Of a stretch of DNA of 64,000 bases, positions 58,022 to 64,000 are shown piece after piece (the first letter of the stretch is position 1; every line of letters begins with the position of its first letter). The translations under genes were made by a program, and so were the position numbers. Below the pieces are notes generated by a model, which was not told where the DNA came from, did not search any database, and saw nothing but the letters and a program-made list of their open reading frames with translations. Source of the stretch: Gordonia hongkongensis (lineage in GTDB: Bacteria > Actinomycetota > Actinomycetes > Mycobacteriales > Mycobacteriaceae); assembly GCF_023078355.1 (NCBI RefSeq), contig NZ_CP095552.1, forward strand, positions 2,542,001 to 2,606,000. The letters run 5' to 3'.

Positions 58022-58949
58022 TCGGGACCTACCGCGTCTCGGCGCCGGGCTGCTCGACGAGGCGCAGCTGACGGCGGCGCTGAAGATGCTCGAGCTCACC
58101 GTGCGGCGCAAACTCGACGGCGTGCTCCAGGGCGAGCACCTGGGTCTGATCCCCGGACCGGGTTCGGAGCCGGGGGAGGCGCGGGCCTATCAGCCGGGCG
58201 ACGACGTCCGGCGGATGGAGTGGTCGGTCACCGCACGCACGACCCAGCCGCATGTCCGGCAGATGATCGCCGACCGCGAACTCGAGACCTGGCTCGTCGT
58301 CGACGCCTCGGCCAGCCTCGACTTCGGCACTGTCGACTGCACCAAGCGCGACCTGGCCGTCGCCGCGGCCGCGGCTCTGGTCCACCTCACGACCGGCGGT
58401 GGCAACCGGCACGGCGCGCTGGTGGTGACCGGTGACGACGTGGTGCGGGTACCGGCCCGTGCCGGGCGCGCGCACGCGCAGAACCTCCTCAAGACCATCG
58501 CCACCACGCGACGCAGCTCGCCCGGCGTCCGGGGTGACCTGAAGGCGGGGATCGAGGCGCTCCGACGGCCCCAGCGCCGGCGCGGCCTCGCCGTCGTCAT
58601 CAGCGACTTCCTCGGCCCCATCGACTGGGAGCGTTCGCTCCGCGCCATCGGGGCGCACCACGAACTCCTGGCGGTCGAGGTCCTCGACCCCCGTGATCTC
58701 GACCTCCCGGCGATCGGCGAGGTCACCCTGGCCGACGCGGAGTCCGGGGAGATCCACGACGTGACGATCACCGACGACCTCCGGCGCGACTTCGCGGCCG
58801 CGGCGCGCGCACACCAGCAGCGGGTCCACCGCACCCTGCGCAGCTGTGGCGGCGCGATCCTGACGTTGCGCACGGATCGGGAGTGGATCGCCGACACCGT
58901 CAAGTTCGTCGCACAACGCCGCCGCGGCCTCGCGGCGGGGGTGGGGTAG
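58011..58949 (+). CDS. DUF58 domain protein
   Basis: A 312-residue cytosolic protein of the DUF58 family usually encoded with MoxR ATPases; the DUF58 core LIPGPGSEPGEARAYQPGDD and VRRMEWSVTARTTQPHVRQM is followed by a VWA-like fold region (WLVVDASASLDFG, with a MIDAS-like DxSxS). It is probably a client or partner of MoxR. ATG 58011 lies inside the moxR end (11-nt overlap). The VWA gene starts 4 nt after its stop. Confidence 0.88.
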   Translation: MAANRDLPRLGAGLLDEAQLTAALKMLELTVRRKLDGVLQGEHLGLIPGPGSEPGEARAYQPGDDVRRMEWSVTARTTQPHVRQMIADRELETWLVVDASASLDFGTVDCTKRDLAVAAAAALVHLTTGGGNRHGALVVTGDDVVRVPARAGRAHAQNLLKTIATTRRSSPGVRGDLKAGIEALRRPQRRRGLAVVISDFLGPIDWERSLRAIGAHHELLAVEVLDPRDLDLPAIGEVTLADAESGEIHDVTITDDLRRDFAAAARAHQQRVHRTLRSCGGAILTLRTDREWIADTVKFVAQRRRGLAAGVG

Positions 58950-58953
58950 GTCG

Positions 58954-59922
58954 ATGCTGTCCAGTCCCTGGTGGTTGCTCCTGCTCCTGGTCGTGGCGCT
59001 GCTCGGCGCCGCGTACGTCTACATGCTGCGCCGGCGGCGGCAGCGTGCGCTGACCTTCGCGAACCTGGACCTGCTGAAGTCGGTCGCGCCCGCGGACCGG
59101 GGTCGTCTGCGGCACCTGCCGATCGCACTGCTGATCGTCTCGCTGATCCTGTTGACGGTCGCGCTGTCCGGGCCGCAGGCCGATCGCAAGGTGCCGCGCA
59201 ACAAGGCGACCGTCGTCCTGGTGATGGACGTGTCGCGGTCGATGAACGCCACCGACGTGTCGCCGTCGCGGATCCGCGCGGCGCAGGAGTCGGCGAAGAA
59301 GTTCGCCGACGAGCTGACCGAGGGGATCAACCTCGGACTGATCTCCTTCGCCGGTACCGCCGCCAGCCTCGTGTCGCCGACGCCGGACCACAACGCCACC
59401 AAGGTCGCGGTGGACAAACTGCGGCTCGACGACAAGACGGCAACCGGGGAGGGCATCTTCGCGGCCCTGCAGCAGATCAGCACGTTGAACGCGGTGCTCG
59501 GCGGGACCGAGGGCGCACCACCCGCGCGGATCGTGCTGCTCTCCGACGGTAAGGAGACCGTCCCGGACGACCCCGACGACCCGCGTGGTGCCTTCACCGC
59601 GGCCCGGAAGGCCAAGGAGGAGAAGATCCCGGTCTCCGCGATCTCCTTCGGTACCCGGACCGGCACCGTCGAACTCGAGGGCGACCGGGTGCCGGTGCCG
59701 GTCGACGACGACTCGCTGCGCAAGATCGCCAACCTGTCCGGTGGCGACTTCTTCACCGCGGCCAGCCTCGACGAGTTGAACAAGGTCTACGAGCAGCTCC
59801 AGGACGAGATCGGTTACGAAACCCGTCGAGGGGACAATTCGAAGCCGTGGCTGGTCGCCGGTACGTTGTTCGCGCTGGTGTCGGCGTTCGCCGCGCTGGC
59901 CATCAACCGCCGGCTGCCCTGA
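58954..59922 (+). CDS. Membrane-anchored VWA (von Willebrand A) domain protein
   Basis: A 322-residue protein with an N-terminal membrane segment (WWLLLLLVVALLGAAYVYML), a second at about 53-70, a VWA domain with metal-site motif VLVMDVSRSMNATD (DxSxS) and LLSDGKETVPDDPDD, and a C-terminal membrane segment. By analogy with Rv1481 it is the third part of the MoxR-DUF58-VWA unit that aids assembly or quality control at the envelope. The exact client is unknown. The gene follows DUF58 after 4 nt. Confidence 0.88.
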   Translation: MLSSPWWLLLLLVVALLGAAYVYMLRRRRQRALTFANLDLLKSVAPADRGRLRHLPIALLIVSLILLTVALSGPQADRKVPRNKATVVLVMDVSRSMNATDVSPSRIRAAQESAKKFADELTEGINLGLISFAGTAASLVSPTPDHNATKVAVDKLRLDDKTATGEGIFAALQQISTLNAVLGGTEGAPPARIVLLSDGKETVPDDPDDPRGAFTAARKAKEEKIPVSAISFGTRTGTVELEGDRVPVPVDDDSLRKIANLSGGDFFTAASLDELNKVYEQLQDEIGYETRRGDNSKPWLVAGTLFALVSAFAALAINRRLP

Positions 59923-59995
59923 TGCGGACGTGTCCGGGGTGTGCCGCCGTGCGCCCCGCCCGCCGACCGCGTGTCACCCCCGCAACGAGAACGGA

Positions 59996-60001
59996 TAAGT
60001 T
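59996..60001 (+). promoter_or_regulatory. -10 hexamer of fabG1-inhA-hemH
   Basis: TAAGTT ends 8 nt before ATG 60010, fitting the leaderless pattern seen at other genes here. The M. tuberculosis mabA promoter lies in the corresponding place and carries isoniazid-resistance mutations. Confidence 0.35.
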
Positions 60002-60003
60002 GA

Positions 60004-60744
<741 letters not shown>

Positions 60745-60831
60745 ACTGCCGAGCGCGGTCGCACGGCTACTGACCCGCGCAGCGCGGTCGTAAGGCACGT
60801 CAATCAACGTCGAACTCAGGAGCACATCTTC

Positions 60832-61671
60832 GTGAGCGGAATCCTGGACGGGAAGACCGTCCTCATCACGGGCATCATCACCGATGCGTCGATCGCCTTC
60901 CACGCCGCCGCCATGGCGCAGGAGCAGGGCGCCACGGTCCTCATCACCGGCATCCCGGAACGGCTCCGGTTGATCGATCGGATCGCCAAGCGGTTGCCGA
61001 AGGAGGTGCCGCCGGCCGTCGGGCTCGACGTCACCAACGAGGACGATCTCGGCGCGCTCGCCGGGAAGCTCGCCGAGCTGGCGCCGCAGGGCATCGACGG
61101 CGTCATGCACTCGATCGCCTTCGCGCCGCGCACCTTGATGGGTCCCGAGGCCAAGCCGTTCCTGGAGGGGCCGGGCCCCGACGCCGCCAAGGCCTTCGAG
61201 ATCTCGGCGTGGAGCTACGCCTCGCTCGCCCGCGCCGTGCTCCCCGCCATGAACGAGGGCGGCTCCATCGTGGGCATGGACTTCGATCCCCGCACCGCGA
61301 TGCCGTACTACAACTGGATGGGTGTGGCGAAGGCCGCGCTCGAGTCGGTGAACCGGTACGTGGCGCGCGAAGTGGGCAACGCGAAGAACATCCGGTCGAA
61401 CCTGGTGGCCGCCGGCCCGATCAAGACCCTGGCCGCGAAGGCGATCGCGGGTACCGCGACCGATGACGCCAAGCAGCTCAACATGCTCAACGAGTACTGG
61501 GACGGCGCGTCCCCGATCGGCTGGGACGTCGACGACCCCACCGTCGTCGCGAAGTCGGTGTGTGCGCTCCTCAGCGACTGGCTGCCGGCGACCACCGGTT
61601 CCATCGTCTACGTCGACGGTGGCGCCAGCCACAACACCTGGTTCCCGGAGGGCATGACCACCGGCTCATGA
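60832..61671 (+). CDS. inhA: NADH-dependent enoyl-ACP reductase InhA
   Basis: Final reduction step of FAS-II and target of isoniazid and triclosan. The 279-residue product has [20 protein letters not shown] at the N-terminus, Ser94 (the residue altered in some resistant strains) in [10 protein letters not shown], and Tyr160 and Lys167 in [19 protein letters not shown] matching the catalytic pair. [20 protein letters not shown] at the C-terminus is also conserved. It starts at GTG 60832 with CAGGAG upstream and overlaps hemH by 4 nt. Confidence 0.95.
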   Translation: MSGILDGKTVLITGIITDASIAFHAAAMAQEQGATVLITGIPERLRLIDRIAKRLPKEVPPAVGLDVTNEDDLGALAGKLAELAPQGIDGVMHSIAFAPRTLMGPEAKPFLEGPGPDAAKAFEISAWSYASLARAVLPAMNEGGSIVGMDFDPRTAMPYYNWMGVAKAALESVNRYVAREVGNAKNIRSNLVAAGPIKTLAAKAIAGTATDDAKQLNMLNEYWDGASPIGWDVDDPTVVAKSVCALLSDWLPATTGSIVYVDGGASHNTWFPEGMTTGS

Positions 61672-62792
61672 GTTCGCCAGCACCGGGGGACACCGCGCCC
61701 GTCGATCCCGCTCCGTTCGATGCCGTCCTGTTCCTGTCGTTCGGCGGACCGGACGGGCCCGAGGACGTGATGCCGTTCCTGGAGAACGTCACTCGCGGTC
61801 GGGGAATCCCGCGCGAACGGCTCGAGTCGGTGGCCGAGCACTACCTGCACTTCGGCGGCGTCTCACCGATCAACCGGCTCAACCTCGAGATGATCGATGC
61901 CCTGCGTGCCGAGCTCGACCGACGTGGTGTCGACCTCCCGGTGTATTTCGGCAACCGCAACTGGCACCCGATGGTCGAGGACACCCTGGCCGAGATGTAC
62001 CGCGCCGGTCATCGCCGGATCCTCGTGTTCCCGACCTCGGCGTGGGGCGGCTACTCGGGGTGCCGGCAGTATCACGAGGACATCGACCGGGCGGTGACGG
62101 CGCTTGCCGACCGTGAACCGACGAGCCGCGAACCCGACGGTGCGGTGGTGCTCCGCAAGCTCCCGCAGTACTGGTCGCATCCGGCGTTCGTCGCGGCCGG
62201 GGCCGACGCGGTGAGCCGCGCTCTGGACGCACTCGGGCCCGGCGAGGGGCCGCCACGGCTGGTGTTCACCGCCCATTCGGTCCCGACCTCGGCCGATGAG
62301 GCGTCGGGTCCGGCGGCCGACGGCGGGAAGCTGTACTCGCGCCAGGTGCTGGCGGCGTCGCAGGCGGTCGCCGACGAGCTCGGCGTCGCCGACTTCGATC
62401 AGGTCTGGCAGTCACGGTCGGGTCCACCGCAGATCCCGTGGCTGGAGCCGGACATCTGTGACCATCTGGAGAGCCTTGCCGCGGAGGGTGTTCGACGGGT
62501 GGTCGTCTACCCGGTCGGGTTCATCTCCGACCATCTCGAGGTGATCTGGGATCTCGACAACGAGGCCGCGGAGGTCGCCGAGCGCCTCGGCCTGGACTAT
62601 GTCCGCGCCGACACCGTGGGTCCCGATCCGCGGTTCATCTCGATGATCGGCGAATTCGTGGAGGCCTACGCCGGGGGCTTGGGCGACCTGTCGGCGATGG
62701 GATGCGGAGACAACGGCAGCACCTGTCGAGACCGGTGCTGTGTGCCCGCGGCGCGGCCTAGATCTGCGGCGAGGCCATCTGACCGCGCGTAG
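61668..62792 (+). CDS. hemH: Coproporphyrin ferrochelatase
   Basis: Inserts iron into the coproporphyrin/protoporphyrin ring; actinobacterial enzymes act in the coproporphyrin-dependent pathway. The 374-residue product has [18 protein letters not shown], the HFGGVSPIN segment, [17 protein letters not shown] with the metal-accepting His, and [16 protein letters not shown]. Cys132 (GYSGCRQY) with Cys346, Cys353 and Cys357/358 ([14 protein letters not shown]) could hold the [2Fe-2S] cluster known in this group; the last spacing differs from M. tuberculosis. ATG 61668 overlaps the inhA stop. Also called hemZ or cpfC. Confidence 0.94.
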   Translation: MSSPAPGDTAPVDPAPFDAVLFLSFGGPDGPEDVMPFLENVTRGRGIPRERLESVAEHYLHFGGVSPINRLNLEMIDALRAELDRRGVDLPVYFGNRNWHPMVEDTLAEMYRAGHRRILVFPTSAWGGYSGCRQYHEDIDRAVTALADREPTSREPDGAVVLRKLPQYWSHPAFVAAGADAVSRALDALGPGEGPPRLVFTAHSVPTSADEASGPAADGGKLYSRQVLAASQAVADELGVADFDQVWQSRSGPPQIPWLEPDICDHLESLAAEGVRRVVVYPVGFISDHLEVIWDLDNEAAEVAERLGLDYVRADTVGPDPRFISMIGEFVEAYAGGLGDLSAMGCGDNGSTCRDRCCVPAARPRSAARPSDRA

Positions 62793-62926
62793 ATTCACTG
62801 GCTTTGTTTGCCTTCATAACGATTTGATATAGGAACGGTCCATAATGTGATCTGCGCCTCAGTCGAAATGAAACTCTCGTGGCACGCGCATCTGAATCGG
62901 GGTGCGAACGTGAGAGAGAAATTTCC

Positions 62927-63028
62927 ATGGCAGAAGGACCACTGAGGCTCGAGATCGATTTCCTCGGACCGATTCTGAAGACACTTTCCACCGGCTCCGC
63001 GGACGGTAGCAGCGAGCCCGTCAACTGA
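62927..63028 (+). CDS. Small ORF of 33 codons with its own hairpin
   Basis: MAEGPLRLEIDFLGPILKTL is followed by STGSADGSSEPVN and a stop. A purine-rich GAGAGAG lies about 8 nt before the ATG, and a 12-bp hairpin begins 10 nt after the stop, so the ORF is framed like a gene. The first 20 residues could form an amphipathic helix and the tail is hydrophilic; no Cys, signal peptide or known motif. A TATAAT-like CATAAT sits upstream at about 62841. A 25-codon ORF (62868-62945) overlaps its start in another frame. The preceding region is AT-rich compared with the rest of the window. The function is unknown. Confidence 0.45.
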   Translation: MAEGPLRLEIDFLGPILKTLSTGSADGSSEPVN

Positions 63029-63037
63029 GATCCGTTT

Positions 63038-63074
63038 CCGCTGTGGGCTGCGTTGACGACGTAGCCCACAGCGG
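63038..63074 (+). terminator. 12-bp hairpin after the small ORF
   Basis: CCGCTGTGGGCT (63038-63049) pairs perfectly with AGCCCACAGCGG (63063-63074) around a 13-nt loop, then CGTGATCTCTCCTTTG. Probably an intrinsic terminator for the short transcript that starts after hemH. Confidence 0.65.
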
Positions 63075-63106
63075 CGTGATCTCTCCTTTGTGCGCGTGTA
63101 TCAACA

Positions 63107-63727
63107 GTGTTGACCGCGGAACGACTACTCATCCCAGTTGATCTCCGACCTGCTACGCAGCTACTCGCACGAGCGGTCGAGGACATTCCGTTGTATCGAT
63201 GGGTGTTGGGTGACCACCTCCCGGATCTCACGCTGCGGGAATGGTTGGCCGAGATCTTGGTGCGGCCTTATCTCAACGCCGGCTGCGTATTGGGTTCCTT
63301 CCAGAACGAGCATCTCGTCGGAATTCTGATCTGGCATCCCCACGATGTCGAATTGTCGCCCGACGGCGAACCGCCGCTCGGCCCGGCTGATTTTGTCCGG
63401 GTCGCGGCCATTCCCGGACTCCGCGAACGGCTGATCGAGTTCCTCACCAGCCCACAATTGCCCTCCCCGGCATCGGATGCCGTCGATGTGCGGATCGCGG
63501 CGATTGTTCCCGAAGCTCGTGGTGGCGACGCTCTCGTTCGCATGATGCGCGAAGTGGAACGGTTCTGTGTCTCTGCGGCCCGGCCGTAGTACGCCTGGAC
63601 CGGCTCCGCTCGGCTGCGGGACTGGTTCGTCCACGAATGGGGGGCGACGTTGTTCGCCACCGAACAGCGGAACGGACTCGATCTGTACGGCGTCGTGTCC
63701 GACCGTCCGCCGCGGCTCCGGGAGTGA
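63107..63727 (+). pseudogene. Acetyltransferase-like gene with an in-frame TAG
   Basis: The frame reads from GTG 63107 (VLTAERLLIPVDLRPATQLL) through a GNAT-like body (LNAGCVLGSFQNEHLVGILI; ARGGDALVRMMREVERFCVS) to a TAG at 63587-63589. After it the same frame stays open for 45 codons with coherent protein sequence (YAWTGSARLRDWFVHEWGAT, then LFATEQRNGLDLYGVVSDRP) and ends at TGA 63725-63727. The stop stands where a Tyr would fit (ARP-Y-YAWTG), so TAC to TAG is the simplest explanation. The product would be 160 residues, or 206 if repaired. The family assignment rests on pattern only. Confidence 0.6.
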
Positions 63728-63752
63728 CCTTCCGGCGGTGGCGGCCCGGGTC

Positions 63753-64000
63753 CTAGCGTCGCAGTAGCTCGAGGATCGTGTGATTGACCGCCGCCGCCCG
63801 TGCGGTCCGCGTCAGCGCCTGGAGGCCCCGGAGCGTCGCGTCGCCGGAATCCCATTGTCCGGCACTGTCGCCGATCTCCACATTGCGCGCTCCGGCGAGG
63901 TCGACGATCGCCTCGACCTGTGCCGCCGTGTCGATCAGGCGGGTGGAGCGCGCGTCGAGGAGGTGCGGGGGCAGGGCGACCCGATGCCTCGAGGTGAGCG
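63753..64000 (-). CDS. C-terminal end of a conserved hypothetical protein (partial)
   Basis: The last 81 residues of a minus-strand gene that begins beyond the window, ending in TAG 63753-63755. The protein reads LTSRHRVALPPHLLDARSTR and later NVEIGDSAGQWDSGDATLRG, with an Ala/Arg-rich helix before the end (TARAAAVNHTILELLRR). By position behind hemH it matches Rv1486c, of unknown function. Strong GC3 bias supports coding. Confidence 0.65.
   Translation of the reverse strand, partial: LTSRHRVALPPHLLDARSTRLIDTAAQVEAIVDLAGARNVEIGDSAGQWDSGDATLRGLQALTRTARAAAVNHTILELLRR

Overview
The window reads as a chromosomal segment of a high-GC, mycolic-acid-producing actinomycete of the order Mycobacteriales, most likely Gordonia or a close relative (inference). 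The reasons are gene order that follows the Mycobacterium tuberculosis rpe to hemH segment (Rv1408 to Rv1485) almost gene for gene, the FAS-II pair fabG1/inhA, an MptB-type mannosyltransferase, WhiA and an OpcA/Zwf/Tal/Tkt block. Corynebacterium-like traits are also present: ppc beside gap-pgk-tpi, and acnR behind acn with a matching operator.

Layout. 1-5.3 kb: a gene end of unknown function, then rpe, ribD, an FMN riboswitch and ribE-ribBA-ribH plus a small membrane protein. 5.3-10.4 kb: uvrC-rapZ-yvcK-whiA. 10.5-16.8 kb: gap-pgk-tpiA-secG-ppc. 16.8-23.3 kb, minus strand: the pentose phosphate genes pgl-opcA-zwf-tal-tkt. 23.4-31 kb: heme A synthesis (ctaB, ctaA) with a quinone reductase-like gene, an ABC exporter and mptB. 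31-37.6 kb: the SufR-controlled Fe-S assembly operon sufR-B-D-C-S-U-T, closed by a strong hairpin. 37.6-41.7 kb: a DUF1992 gene, a lone lycopene cyclase, an SDR and an ABC-F protein. 41.7-50.4 kb: an accessory stretch inside the core order. 50.4-54 kb: acnR and acn. 54.1-62.8 kb: a membrane protein, ripA, moxR-DUF58-VWA, fabG1-inhA-hemH. 62.8-64 kb: a 33-codon small ORF with its own hairpin, an acetyltransferase gene cut by an in-frame TAG, and the end of a minus-strand gene.

The most novel part is 41.7-46.3 kb. Four minus-strand genes (thiamine-diphosphate enzyme, SRPBCC/START-like protein, atypical ketoacyl synthase III-like protein, HisC-like aminotransferase) are joined by start/stop overlaps and preceded by a perfect inverted repeat resembling a DtxR/IdeR iron box. 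It looks like an uncharacterised, possibly iron-regulated, small-molecule pathway. Next to it lie a CoA-ligase gene and a GMC (cholesterol-oxidase-like) gene that has lost its FAD-binding N-terminus.

Three genes (tkt, the CoA ligase, acn) each lack exactly one base of the length needed for a full reading frame. In two of them the gap is in a G/C run, and two of the three are central-metabolism genes. Single-base sequencing deletions are therefore more likely than true inactivation. A further pattern is that nine genes have a TANNNT -10 hexamer 6-8 nt before the start codon, which indicates leaderless transcripts and fixes their starts.
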